From contig JAEUWD010000040.1 in assembly GCA_016786485.1 (NCBI GenBank), positions 1-35,752 of the forward strand: a stretch of 35,752 nucleotides of DNA. Reading direction: 5' to 3'. Within the stretch, counting starts at the first letter, position 1. The number at the start of each line of letters is the position of its first letter. This stretch comes from Bacteriovoracaceae bacterium. Its GTDB lineage: Bacteria; Bdellovibrionota; Bacteriovoracia; Bacteriovoracales; Bacteriovoracaceae. A program made the translations under genes and the position numbers. Below the pieces are notes generated by a model. The model saw nothing but the letters and a program-made list of their open reading frames with translations, did no database searches and was not told the DNA's origin. Of the stretch, positions 10,301 to 17,147 are shown in pieces.

Positions 10301-10487
10301 GGGAACTTTACCGGCGGCCTTAGCTTTAGGTCCTGGTGCTGAAACGAGAGTTCCAATGGCGCTAGCGATTATCGGTGGGGTTTTACTTTCAACCATTTTA
10401 ACTTTGATTGTTATTCCATGTATTTATTTATTGCTTTCGCCGCTTGAGAAAAATGCGCCGATTAGTACTGAAGGACCTGTTTCGTAA
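7386..10487 (+). CDS. RND-family efflux pump permease (HAE1/AcrB type)
   Basis: At 1033 residues the protein has the AcrB architecture: a first membrane segment near residues 12-30, a large periplasmic domain, a membrane bundle (about 335-490), a second periplasmic domain, and a final bundle (about 865-1020). The proton-relay residues are in place: adjacent aspartates at 404 and 405 in GIIVDDNIMILEN, and the lysine corresponding to AcrB Lys940 at 928 in GIVKKNSII. It should export small molecules by proton antiport. Translation is coupled to the TolC-family gene through an ATGA overlap. The usual periplasmic adaptor gene is missing from this operon. The 3' end overlaps the convergent SGNH hydrolase gene by 26 bases. 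Substrate unknown. Confidence 0.93.
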   Translation: MNLTELSIRKPVFAWMLMLSFIIFGTICFFDMGISDKPDIDFPVVNINVVWEGAAPEVMELDIVDPLESSLLGVEGIKLITSDSKRGQANITLEFGLDKNVDIAVQEVQAILGQAQRNLPSGIETPTVRKTNPEDRPIIWLAVKSQKMDRRELMTFVRDNIKDRFQTIKGVSEINLGGYIEPNLRVWLSEDKLRKYDLTAMDILSTVSSEHSELPSGIFENSTTLYNIRTLGEAYTLKEFEKLSINRRGGSPNFHPIPLSAVANIEDGLEDVRRLSRVNGEPSIGLGIKKQRGVNTVEVANLVRERMAEIAKDLPKGTEIGINYDGSVFIEDAVGELEHTLWLAGLMTSIVIWFFLGSLSSTFNVALSIPTAIMGTFVILKFMGYTLNTFTMLGLTMAVGIIVDDNIMILENIYRKYGILKDKVRASLEGTEEIKSAALAASTAIIAIFLPIAFMDGIIGKYFAQFAITISVAIVFSYIDAITLTPMRTSIFIDEHSANNPRWIDRKMLEWEVSYTKILKWCLNKSWTIILGSFATLLITGIIYTFVKKEFVPPQDQSRLMIIFKTPPSSSLEFTDTKMKEIEKILIAQKEIKRYFATVGGFSGAEANSGMSFVTLHNFDDRPINPEKKKRLTQQEFADYLKPKLAEVKGIFSIIQDPSLGGFSGGRSYPVEFAMVGTNWDKIIEQSELLKTEMLKSGLMVEVDSDYKGKVPEIRIIPDRDKAIARGVSIEEIGKTIQSMISGVVAGKFAKGGRRYDIRLKIQDRELKSIEDLEKIRIRNNRGELISLSEVTTIKTDEGLLAITRNERRRAISIYSNVPGTSTQAEALDFVNKEIKPKLDPSVSLVESGTSKEFNKTFQSFIFVFILGILIAYMLLASQFNSFIHPVTILAALPFSVTGALITLWLTGHSLNIYSLIGLILLMGIVKKNSIILVDYTNQIRAHEGLAVPEALLKACPIRLRPIVMTSISTLAGTLPAALALGPGAETRVPMALAIIGGVLLSTILTLIVIPCIYLLLSPLEKNAPISTEGPVS

Positions 10488-11115
10488 GATTGTAAATGCT
10501 TTGGGCCCATTTACCAGCTTCAAGTTTTCCAGCAGCACCCCAATAATGAATCCCATCTAATTTACCAGTGTTAGGATACTCACTATAAAGTCTGCTATCA
10601 ATTAAAAGGGTATTGGGTGCAAGTGATTGGTTCAGTAGTTGATAAATTTTTTCGATATTCTTTTTATTTTTTTCGTTCGCGTTGGGTGGCCCAACCCAAA
10701 TGATTTTAGCTTCAGCTTTTACAGTCCTTTCGAGTTTTTGTAGATCGGCTTTGGCCCACATCTGATCGTAATTTAAATAATTCATACCCAGTGCCACGAT
10801 AATCAGATCGGGTTTTATGTGATTTATAAGTTCACTCAGGAGTGGAGTATAGGCATTATCACCTTGTTCGATTTTTCCGAAGAGTGGTGAAAAATAGTAT
10901 CCCCATTTAGAATATGTGCCTTGAAAATAATAACGTCCAATCGCTCCACCGACACCATAAGTAGCGATTTGATATTGCTCATCAGCTTTAAAGAGTGAGT
11001 CCAACGCTTGTCCAAAATATCCTGCAGTATGTGAATCGCCGATAATTAAAATTGTCGATTTCGAATAGATATTCAAACTTGTGATGAGTGAAATTAGTGC
11101 AAATAGTTTTTTCAT
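10462..11115 (-). CDS. Secreted SGNH/GDSL-type hydrolase
   Basis: The protein (217 residues) begins with a signal peptide (MKKLFALISLITSLNIYS). The SGNH blocks follow in order: GDSH with the nucleophilic serine at residue 28, the glycine block VGGAIG, the asparagine block LGMNY, and the DGIHY block supplying the catalytic Asp/His. Enzymes of this type cleave ester bonds, including lipid and O-acetyl esters on glycans, and this one should act in the periplasm or outside the cell. The start lies only 30 bases from the divergent glyoxalase II gene, so their promoters must overlap. Its 3' end runs 26 bases into the RND pump gene on the opposite strand. The substrate is unknown. Confidence 0.8.
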   Translation of the reverse strand: MKKLFALISLITSLNIYSKSTILIIGDSHTAGYFGQALDSLFKADEQYQIATYGVGGAIGRYYFQGTYSKWGYYFSPLFGKIEQGDNAYTPLLSELINHIKPDLIIVALGMNYLNYDQMWAKADLQKLERTVKAEAKIIWVGPPNANEKNKKNIEKIYQLLNQSLAPNTLLIDSRLYSEYPNTGKLDGIHYWGAAGKLEAGKWAQSIYNLTKQVLQY

Positions 11116-11131
11116 ACTGGTTCAAAAATCG

Positions 11132-11137
11132 TATAAT
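11132..11137 (+). promoter_or_regulatory. Candidate -10 box for the glyoxalase II gene
   Basis: A perfect TATAAT lies eight bases before the ATG at 11146, with a weak TTTTCA -35 at 11109-11114 (17-base spacer). Transcription would start near 11144, so the mRNA would have almost no leader. No Shine-Dalgarno sequence is present, which agrees with that reading. Confidence 0.5.
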
Positions 11138-11145
11138 GAATTCTT

Positions 11146-11826
11146 ATGAGCTGGCCAGTGAGTATTATTCCCATCTTGTCTGATAATTTTGTCTACATTA
11201 TCCATCACGGAAAAAAGGCGATTGTGATTGATCCGGGCCAGGGGCAGCCGGTGATTGATTTTCTCGAGAAGAATAAGTTAACTTGTTCACATATTCTCAT
11301 TACCCATCATCACAGTGATCATGTAGGTGGCGTGGAAACATTAAAAGAAAAATATCATCCCATCGTTTATGCTCCGGCCCAAGAGAAAAATAAATTTTCC
11401 TTTAAGGCCAATCATTATCTAACGCCAGAACATGAATTTGAGATCGATAAAATAAAATTTAAAGTCATCGATGTTTCTGGTCATACGCTTGGGCATATTG
11501 CCTATTGGTCAGTAGCAAACGAATGGTTGTTTTCGGGTGATGCGATTTTCTCTTTAGGTTGTGGGCGAATTTTTGAAGGCACGCATGCTCAGACTTTCAG
11601 TAGTTTACAAAGGGTTAAGGGCCTTCCCATTGCGACCAAACTCTACTGTGCTCACGACTATTTTGCTAAAAATAGGGCCTTTTGCGAAAGCTTGAAACTT
11701 AATGTGGATGGGTATTCCAGCGTTTTTCCATTATCACTTGAACAAGAATTAAAATATAATCCTTTTTTAAAAAGCTCTCACTTATCAGACTTTACACTCC
11801 TAAGACAAAAGCGTGACGTCTTTTAG
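11146..11826 (+). CDS. gloB: Hydroxyacylglutathione hydrolase (glyoxalase II) family
   Basis: This is a metallo-beta-lactamase-fold hydrolase of 226 residues. The metal-binding motif is at residues 53-61 (THHHSDHVG), a further ligand lies in the GHTLGHIAY region, and the bridging Asp is in FSGDAIFSLGCGRIFEG. The C-terminal CAHDYFAKNRAF stretch matches the glyoxalase II pattern, in which this loop and nearby basic residues bind glutathione. It would hydrolyse S-lactoylglutathione to lactate and glutathione in methylglyoxal detoxification. The protein is slightly short for the family and ends in FLKSSHLSDFTLLRQKRDVF, close to the usual tail. It has no Shine-Dalgarno sequence and may be read from a nearly leaderless mRNA. 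A Crp/Fnr regulator follows closely. Confidence 0.85.
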   Translation: MSWPVSIIPILSDNFVYIIHHGKKAIVIDPGQGQPVIDFLEKNKLTCSHILITHHHSDHVGGVETLKEKYHPIVYAPAQEKNKFSFKANHYLTPEHEFEIDKIKFKVIDVSGHTLGHIAYWSVANEWLFSGDAIFSLGCGRIFEGTHAQTFSSLQRVKGLPIATKLYCAHDYFAKNRAFCESLKLNVDGYSSVFPLSLEQELKYNPFLKSSHLSDFTLLRQKRDVF

Positions 11827-11849
11827 CAATTTTGTTAGACCTAGCGCTC

Positions 11850-12434
11850 ATGACGCCTAAGTATCCACAACTTTATGAAATTGTTTTAGCGAAAGCTCAG
11901 CTATCTCTTGCAGAATGGCTATTGTTGGAAAATACGCTTGAGCCTATGGCCTTTAAAAAAGGCGAGTTTTTGGCGAAGCCAGAGGAAACTCCAGATGCGA
12001 TTTACGTGGTGATTGAAGGTATCGTGAGAAATTATTTCACCAGCAATAATGGTCGTGAATATACTAAAATCTTTCGCGGTACAGGTCGTCTGGTTGGCCC
12101 TTATAGTGAACTCTTGGCCCAGACCAAAACCAAGTACTATATTCAAGCCACTCTCGACGCAAAAGTTTTAAAATTCTCCTATAGTCACTTTAAAACGCTC
12201 ATGCAAAGTTCTCATGCCTGGGAACGTGTTGGGCGAGTGATTGCAGAAGAAAACTTTTTAGAAAAAGAAAAAAGAGAATACATGCTGATGCATATGGATA
12301 TCGAAGAGAAGTATAATGAGTTTTTAAAGGACTTTGCTCCTTTCCAAGATGAAATTCCACAGTACCAAGTCGCGAGTTATTTAGGGGTTAGTCCAGAAGC
12401 CTTAAATCGTTTCCTGAAAAAGAATAATAAGTAG
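11850..12434 (+). CDS. Crp/Fnr-family transcription regulator
   Basis: Residues of about 20-120 form a cyclic-nucleotide-binding-like beta roll (FKKGEFLAKPEETPDAIYVVIEG is typical). It is followed by a long dimerisation helix and a short C-terminal helix-turn-helix (QVASYLGVSPEALNRFLK). The pattern is closest to Crp-like regulators whose DNA-binding part ends soon after the recognition helix. No cysteine cluster for an Fnr-type iron-sulfur centre is visible, so the signal is unknown. The ATG at 11850 is preferred; a TTG at 11832 would add six residues, and neither has a clear ribosome site. The gene follows the glyoxalase II gene by 23 bases and probably shares its transcript. Confidence 0.82.
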   Translation: MTPKYPQLYEIVLAKAQLSLAEWLLLENTLEPMAFKKGEFLAKPEETPDAIYVVIEGIVRNYFTSNNGREYTKIFRGTGRLVGPYSELLAQTKTKYYIQATLDAKVLKFSYSHFKTLMQSSHAWERVGRVIAEENFLEKEKREYMLMHMDIEEKYNEFLKDFAPFQDEIPQYQVASYLGVSPEALNRFLKKNNK

Positions 12435-12491
12435 CCTAACAGCTTGGATTTATGCCCTTTTGTGTAATTTTTCCAGCTTTTAACCTGCTGA

Positions 12492-12520
12492 TTGATGCGT
12501 TGCGTTACTGGTGTTATAGT
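12492..12520 (+). promoter_or_regulatory. Promoter for the J-like secreted protein, leaderless start
   Basis: TTGATG at 12492-12497 and TATAGT at 12515-12520 are separated by 17 bases, with an extended -10 TG at 12512-12513. The expected first transcribed base is 12527, exactly the A of the ATG start codon, and there is no Shine-Dalgarno sequence. This predicts a leaderless mRNA. Confidence 0.6.
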
Positions 12521-12526
12521 CCGGCC

Positions 12527-13684
12527 ATGAAGTTTTTATGTCTATGGTTTTTAGGTTGGCTTTTAACGTTCGGGGCTTGGGCCCAGACGAAGAATTACTT
12601 TGAATCCTTAAAGCTACCTAATGGTGCTTCTCAAGTCGAAATCCAGGCCAAATTTAAAGCTTTAATGGCGGCTGCTGCTTCAGATGCTGAACGAGATGAA
12701 TATTATGATGCCATTAATTTCTTGAGTGTCGAATCCCAGCGCCTAAAGCTTACGCAGGAACTGAAGGCGCATCAACAAGCTGACCAAATACTTGAAGGGG
12801 CCATGCCGACTGCCTCTGAGTTGCATTTTATGGAATTGTCAGCAACTGGTGGACTAAATATTACAACACCAGAGCAAGGGCTTGAAGTCGCAGAACGAAT
12901 GTGGTGTGGGCCTCAGGGTAATGGAAAATTACTTAATGAAGTGAATTTCATTGCGACTTTTTTTCTCCTCTCTGAAGAAAAGCGTATTGGATTTTATAAG
13001 CGCTATTTTTTCCAAAAGCACATTGAAGTTGGTTTTGAATCAATGCTCCTGATTGCTTCCAAGGTATATGATTCAAAACAAATTTATTTTGAAAAATTTA
13101 AAAAAGAATTCACCGTTTTGTTTGGCCAGCTTTTAACTTTTTATTATGAAGACCCAGAGAAAGCCTTGGGCGAAATGATAAGTGCCATGTACCAGACTCA
13201 CGTTTTGAATAGCTTTCATTTCACCGATCGTTTTGATGCAAGTTACCCGTTTCAAGATTATGTTTACAACCAATCTTCTGAACAGAGTTATCAAAAACTA
13301 AAGGATTCAATTAGAGGTGATATTTTTGCCCTGACGGATGATTTTAATCAGTATCAATTAGGTCGCTTGCTTACTGATATTGCAGTCGAATTGTCGTCGA
13401 TAGAAACATTAAAAGCTTTAATAAAAAATGAAGAGAATAATCGTATTCGCCTGCTACATTTACAGTGGGGTGATCAGTACCCAGAGGCGGTTCCGGAACT
13501 TAAGCGCATGTTGCGATATACTCAAGCTGCTGTCATAAAAGTCGGTGGCCCGGCTGCCTTTACGCAAATCACATTTAAGGGTTGGCTAAAACAAATTCCT
13601 CGAACACTTTGTAATTTATTTTTGGCACCGTCGCCGATGAAGATGACAGATTTTCCTAAGGCGAATCGTTATATGGGTTATTAA
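12527..13684 (+). CDS. Secreted protein with degenerate J-like N-terminal domain
   Basis: The start at 12527 gives a clean signal peptide (MKFLCLWFLGWLLTFGAWAQ); an ATG at 12452 would place 25 odd residues in front of it. Just after cleavage comes a J-domain-like pattern (YFESLKLPNGASQVEIQAKFKALM, then DAERDEYYDAINFLS). The HPD tripeptide that lets J proteins stimulate Hsp70 is absent, and the loop is shortened. The remaining roughly 310 residues are mostly helical with no family I recognise, and contain a few scattered cysteines. The protein is 385 residues, probably periplasmic. The strong promoter just upstream puts it in its own transcription unit, ending six bases before the oppositely oriented tRNA-Asp. 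Function unknown. Confidence 0.65.
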   Translation: MKFLCLWFLGWLLTFGAWAQTKNYFESLKLPNGASQVEIQAKFKALMAAAASDAERDEYYDAINFLSVESQRLKLTQELKAHQQADQILEGAMPTASELHFMELSATGGLNITTPEQGLEVAERMWCGPQGNGKLLNEVNFIATFFLLSEEKRIGFYKRYFFQKHIEVGFESMLLIASKVYDSKQIYFEKFKKEFTVLFGQLLTFYYEDPEKALGEMISAMYQTHVLNSFHFTDRFDASYPFQDYVYNQSSEQSYQKLKDSIRGDIFALTDDFNQYQLGRLLTDIAVELSSIETLKALIKNEENNRIRLLHLQWGDQYPEAVPELKRMLRYTQAAVIKVGGPAAFTQITFKGWLKQIPRTLCNLFLAPSPMKMTDFPKANRYMGY

Positions 13685-13690
13685 AAAAAG

Positions 13691-13767
13691 TGGCGGGAGA
13701 GACGGGACTTGAACCCGCGGCCTTCTGCGTGACAGGCAGACGTTATAACCAACTTAACTACTCCCCC
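13691..13767 (-). tRNA. tRNA-Asp (GTC)
   Basis: The minus strand folds into a full cloverleaf of 77 bases. The acceptor stem is GGGGGAG paired with CUCUCCC (one G-U pair), followed by discriminator G and an encoded CCA. The anticodon loop is CUGUCAC with anticodon GUC on a UCUGC/GCAGA stem, and the T arm is GCGGG-UUCAAGU-CCCGU. The anticodon reads aspartate codons. A T-rich run follows the CCA. Confidence 0.95.
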
Positions 13768-13789
13768 GCTTAAATGGTGAGTAACGACG

Positions 13790-13818
13790 AATATAGGGAT
13801 TTGACCGAGCACAGTCAA
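13790..13818 (-). promoter_or_regulatory. tRNA-Asp promoter
   Basis: On the minus strand TTGACT (13813-13818) and TATATT (13790-13795) are separated by 17 bases, close to sigma-70 consensus, about 22 bases before the mature tRNA end. The bases after the -10 box (CGTCG) are GC-rich, as in stable-RNA promoters under stringent control. Confidence 0.7.
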
Positions 13819-13891
13819 GAAATTTTAAAAATACCGTTGCAAGTATGCGATGCGTCGGGATGCCTAATAACATCAGATGTATTATCTTCAT

Positions 13892-14650
13892 ATGAAATCA
13901 GTCTTTATCACCGGTGGGACAACAGGAATAGGCTTGGCCTTGGCAAAATATTATTTGGCCAATGGTCATCGTGTTGGCATTTGCGGACGGGATAAAAACC
14001 GGCTGGAAGATAAAAGCCTCCTTACTCATCCTCATTTTTCGATTTATGAATTAGACGTTAGTGATCGTGAAAAAACCAAAAAAGTTATTTCTGATTTTGC
14101 TGGAAACCAGGGGCTTGATCTGATGATTGCTAACGCTGGGATTTCGGTCGGAAATAAAACCCAGTTACCAAACTTTGATAAAGCTCAAGAGCTTATGAAA
14201 ACCAATGTTTTTGGGGTCATGAACTCGTTTGAGGCCGCCCTTGAAATCATGCTAAAGCAGAAGCGTGGGCACTTGGCCGGCGTTTCAAGTGTTTCTGGCT
14301 TTGTGGGATTGCCGGGAGCCGCGCCTTACAGTGCTTCGAAGGCCGCCGTGATTAAAATGTGTGAAAGTTTTCGAATCGATCTGGCACAATTTAATATCCG
14401 AGTTTCGGTTATTGCTCCGGGTTTTGTGGATACACCGTTAACGCAAAAAAACCATCATCCGATGCCGTTTATGATTTCGGCAGATAAAGCGGCAGCGATC
14501 ATTGCCAAACGTTTGGAGAAAAATCATTTTATGATTTCATTTCCATGGCCAATGTATTTGATCACGCGCTTAATGGAAATTATACCGAGGCGATGTTATT
14601 TTAAGCTCATGAGTTTAAAAATATTTAATTATTCAAAAAAGAGTTACTAG
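13892..14650 (+). CDS. Short-chain dehydrogenase/reductase
   Basis: A classical SDR of 252 residues. The nucleotide-binding motif TGGTTGIG is at residues 7-14, NAG at 81-83, the helix-4 asparagine near 105, the catalytic serines in GVSSVSG near 132-135, and YSASK with Tyr146 and Lys150. The C-terminus is basic and hydrophobic. It would be an NAD(P)(H)-dependent oxidoreductase; the CGRDKNR stretch after the second strand, with a basic residue after Cys, leans towards NADPH. The substrate is unknown. Start codons at 13877 and 13892 are both possible; 13892 begins right at the first strand and has TATTAT six bases upstream, so it may be leaderless. A small lipoprotein gene follows eight bases later. 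Confidence 0.88.
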   Translation: MKSVFITGGTTGIGLALAKYYLANGHRVGICGRDKNRLEDKSLLTHPHFSIYELDVSDREKTKKVISDFAGNQGLDLMIANAGISVGNKTQLPNFDKAQELMKTNVFGVMNSFEAALEIMLKQKRGHLAGVSSVSGFVGLPGAAPYSASKAAVIKMCESFRIDLAQFNIRVSVIAPGFVDTPLTQKNHHPMPFMISADKAAAIIAKRLEKNHFMISFPWPMYLITRLMEIIPRRCYFKLMSLKIFNYSKKSY

Positions 14651-14658
14651 GAGAGTTT

Positions 14659-14853
14659 ATGAAATTAGTTTTTGTTTTAATGAGTCTTTTCTTTTTCAAC
14701 GCTTGTATGTCAGATGCTGAACAAGTTAAGCAAGCCGAAACTGGCGCAGTACCAAGTACTTTAGAAGATTGTGATGATAAAGCTAAAAAAGAAGTAACCT
14801 CTGAGACAGTTGATTTAACCAAAAGTCCTGATCAAGGTTGTACACTGGAATAA
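14659..14853 (+). CDS. Small lipoprotein
   Basis: This 64-residue gene has a good ribosome site (AGGAGAG, about four bases before the ATG). The signal sequence ends in a lipobox (FFFNAC, lipidated Cys16), followed by an acidic mature peptide of about 48 residues with two further cysteines (in LEDCDDK and QGCTLE) that could form a disulfide. The residue after the lipidated Cys is Met, so there is no Asp+2 inner-membrane retention signal and it is probably sent to the outer membrane. It sits between the SDR gene and the broken glycosyltransferase, with only four bases to the latter. No family recognised. Confidence 0.72.
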   Translation: MKLVFVLMSLFFFNACMSDAEQVKQAETGAVPSTLEDCDDKAKKEVTSETVDLTKSPDQGCTLE

Positions 14854-14857
14854 ATAA

Positions 14858-15317
14858 GTGAGAGGACCTACGCAAAATATTCTGATTATTCAAACGGCAT
14901 TTATCGGCGATGTTATTTTAGCGACCTCTTTCATTAGTTTAGTGAAGGAGAAGTATCCGAATTCTTCAATTCACTTTGTTTTACGAGATGGAAACGAAGG
15001 TTTACTAAAAAATAATCCGCTGGTGGATAGAGTTTGGGTTTGGAATAAGAAAAGTAATAAAAATAAAAATCTTTGGAATATGATCAAAGAACTTCGAAAT
15101 TATCATTTCGAATATGTTTTTACACTGCAGAGATTTTTTTCGACCGGTTTAATAACTTTAATGATGAAGGCGAATCATAAAATTGCTTTTGATAAAAATT
15201 CTTTATCCATTTTCTTTACCAAAGAAAATTAAAAACCAAATTCCACACTGTCGTGAAAATAAAACTTATCTTCATGAAGTGGAAAGAAACGTGCAATTGG
15301 CAGCGGCAAAATTCTAA
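14858..15317 (+). pseudogene. Glycosyltransferase family 9 remnant, frameshifted and truncated
   Basis: The first 124 codons (GTG 14858 to TAA 15232) match the N-terminal half of ADP-heptose:LPS heptosyltransferase-type GT9 enzymes: ILIIQTAFIGDVILATS, then NPLVDRVWVW, then LRNYHFEYVFTLQ. Around 15217-15232 the frame shifts: one base on, the reading continues as PKKIKNQIPHCRENKTYLHEV and VERNVQLAAAKF, which is the expected next GT9 segment, and stops at 15315-15317. The whole C-terminal nucleotide-sugar-binding half (about 180 residues) is absent. The frameshift plus the missing half make a functional enzyme unlikely. Its remnant end meets the stop of the convergent secreted-protein gene, suggesting a deletion joined the two here. 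Family assignment is firm; loss of function is inferred. Confidence 0.75.
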
Positions 15318-16084
15318 TCTTTATTCTTTTTCTTAGAACCTTTTAAGTATCCGCGAATTCGAGCATTCATAATTTGTGTGTGGTAATGCTCCACCATTTC
15401 TACACAATATTTTTGAGTATTAGGATTTTTGTTTTCTGATTTAAGACAAGGGGCAAGTGCAATCAAGTAGGCTGCATCAACGACAATCGTTGCACCTAAG
15501 TAAACCTTGGCCCAGCTCTTTTTTATAAGACCAATAAGTATCGTTGGAGCTACATATTTCATTGCGTTTCCAGTAATAACCTCGCTCAAACGCAGGCGAT
15601 ATTCAGGAGCTAGAAATAATAAGCGATCGATTTCTGCTGCCGTTAATTTCTGATCCGATTGAACTTTCTTAATTAAATTTTCTAATTCAGAGATTTGATT
15701 TTTCTTGGCGTATTCTTCGACTTGTAAACTCCAGTCCTGGACGAGCGCTTTGGTTTTTTTTGGCTTTGTTTTAAAAGTTTTCTCTAAGAATCCAGTAATG
15801 AAAGCGGAAATATTAACAAAAGGCTTAGTGGTAAGCGTGTGAATTTTGCCTAAAAATAAACCCACTTTGCTTAAAATTTTTCCAAGACCAGATTGTTTGT
15901 TGTTCATAACTGTCGCATCTAACGAATCAATGATGTCATAGACTGCAGCTCTTTCTTCCGGCGGAAGTTCGGCCGATTCTCTTTCTAGCTCAGTCTTAAA
16001 TTCTTCGAATTGAACTTCGTTAATTTCGTTTGAAAAAGCTAATGTTGAATTTAGCAGTAGTGCTAGTAGTACTATTTTCATCAT
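15314..16084 (-). CDS. Secreted or periplasmic protein of unknown function
   Basis: The 256-residue protein has a signal peptide (MMKIVLLALLLNSTLAFS). It continues with a glutamate-rich helical part (FKTELERESAELPPEERA), a basic middle section rich in lysine (FKTKPKKTKA), and a hydrophobic stretch near residues 180-215 (APTILIGLIKKSWAKVYLGATIVVDAAYLIALAPC) that may be a membrane hairpin. Two cysteines (APCLKSEN, KYCVEM) could pair. It ends with a lysine-rich tail. I do not recognise a family. The gene follows flagellin on the same strand but is separated by a hairpin terminator that also carries a TATAAT. A GAGGG ribosome site precedes the ATG. Confidence 0.6.
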   Translation of the reverse strand: MMKIVLLALLLNSTLAFSNEINEVQFEEFKTELERESAELPPEERAAVYDIIDSLDATVMNNKQSGLGKILSKVGLFLGKIHTLTTKPFVNISAFITGFLEKTFKTKPKKTKALVQDWSLQVEEYAKKNQISELENLIKKVQSDQKLTAAEIDRLLFLAPEYRLRLSEVITGNAMKYVAPTILIGLIKKSWAKVYLGATIVVDAAYLIALAPCLKSENKNPNTQKYCVEMVEHYHTQIMNARIRGYLKGSKKKNKD

Positions 16085-16110
16085 AAAAAACCCTCGTATT
16101 ATAGGGTTAC
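16085..16110 (-). terminator. Rho-independent terminator after flagellin, overlapping a -10 box
   Basis: On the minus strand AACCCT (16103-16108) and AGGGTT (16089-16094) form a six-base-pair stem with an eight-base loop, and the stem runs straight into six T residues (16085-16090). It lies about 30 bases after the flagellin stop. The loop contains TATAAT, and the next gene's ATG begins right after the T tract, so the same bases may also serve as that gene's promoter. Confidence 0.6.
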
Positions 16111-16138
16111 CAGTTTCTAGTGAATTTGTAAATTTTGC

Positions 16139-16972
16139 TTATTCTAGGAGCTTTATAGCATTTTTACCAAAGTTATTGGCTTGGCTTAACATTGCATTAC
16201 TGGCATCTTCGCGTAGTCTTTGGGTGGCAAGTTCGGTGGTCGCCATAGCAAAATCTAAATCTCGAATACGTGAATTGGCGGATGATATATTTTCATCCGA
16301 AGTTTGTAGGTTATTCGTAGTACTGATTAAGCGGTTTTGATAAGAACCTAATTTCGCCCGATAACCAGAAAGTTTACTAATGGCCTGATCGATGCGGTGA
16401 ATACTGTTTTGGGCACCCGGCTTGGTTAAGACATCCAAATTTGCGATCCCTAGAGTGGTAGCAGTACTGTCAGTGTCACTGGGATTAAAGGTAATTCGAT
16501 CTTGAAAATCATCGTTATGAATATTGACTTGAAAATCAAATTTTCCACTTCCTCCGGCCAGAAGTTTTGTCCCACCATATTGAGTTGCTTCAGCGATTCG
16601 TTGAATTTCATTTTGCATTTGTTTGTATTCTTCATGAATAAGAATACGTTCATTATCGGAATAAGTGTCAGAAGCAGCTTGAATTGCTAGTTCACGTAAG
16701 CGGTTTAAAGCGTTTGAAACTTCACTTAAGCCGCCTTCAGCAACTTGAACAAAAGAAATACCTTGGTTGGTGTTTCGATCAGCGGCCCGATAACTGCGTT
16801 GATAAGATTTTAGTTTTTCACTGATGGCCAAACCAGCTGCATCATCGCGTGCTTCCACGATGCGTTCGCCTGACGACATTTTGCGTATGCTACGATCGAT
16901 TTCTTGTAGCGTGTTGTTCGTGTAGCGTTGAGCTGCTACCGACGCAACATTGCTGGCGATTCTAAAGCTCAC
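16139..16972 (-). CDS. fliC: Flagellin
   Basis: The 277-residue protein has both conserved D0/D1 ends of flagellins: an N-terminal helix set (SFRIASNVASVAAQRYTN, later RIVEARDDAAGLAISEKL and EGGLSEVSNALNRLRELAIQA), and a C-terminal helix (RDLDFAMATTELATQ, SQANNFGKNAIKLLE). The central variable part is short, so the filament surface domain is small. It is exported by the flagellar type III system and forms the filament. The start is GTG at 16970-16972, with GGAGG nine bases upstream; no ATG fits. A sigma-28-type promoter lies about 58 bases before the start and a hairpin terminator follows, so it is a single-gene unit. Confidence 0.95.
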   Translation of the reverse strand: MSFRIASNVASVAAQRYTNNTLQEIDRSIRKMSSGERIVEARDDAAGLAISEKLKSYQRSYRAADRNTNQGISFVQVAEGGLSEVSNALNRLRELAIQAASDTYSDNERILIHEEYKQMQNEIQRIAEATQYGGTKLLAGGSGKFDFQVNIHNDDFQDRITFNPSDTDSTATTLGIANLDVLTKPGAQNSIHRIDQAISKLSGYRAKLGSYQNRLISTTNNLQTSDENISSANSRIRDLDFAMATTELATQRLREDASNAMLSQANNFGKNAIKLLE

Positions 16973-17030
16973 TTCCTTGGGCCTCCGTAAACCACGTAGA
17001 TTCCAATCCTTTTGAAATCTGTCGATCTCA

Positions 17031-17058
17031 TTATCGGCAGTATTGACTAGGAAAATTA
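17031..17058 (-). promoter_or_regulatory. Sigma-28-type promoter of flagellin
   Basis: The minus strand carries TAATTTTC (17051-17058), 12 bases, then GCCGATAA (17031-17038), an exact match to the flagellar sigma-28 -10 box and a fair -35. The expected transcription start is near 17024, giving a leader of about 50 bases that holds the GGAGG ribosome site. Confidence 0.8.
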
Positions 17059-17147
17059 TTCCCCTTTACCAAAAATAAAATTACTCAGGTATTAAGTTTT
17101 CGACAGAATTCTCATCATTTATCTAAAATTGATCGATAATAATTTAG

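Noticed and set aside
13774-13995. Open frame of 73 codons between tRNA-Asp and the dehydrogenase gene
   Set aside because: It crosses the tRNA-Asp promoter and runs into the dehydrogenase in another frame; it has no ribosome site and no recognisable motif.
16349-16792. Two GCCCGATAA-like sequences on the plus strand inside flagellin, resembling sigma-28 -10 boxes
   Set aside because: Neither has a -35 match at the spacing seen in the two accepted promoters, and both are explained by flagellin codons.
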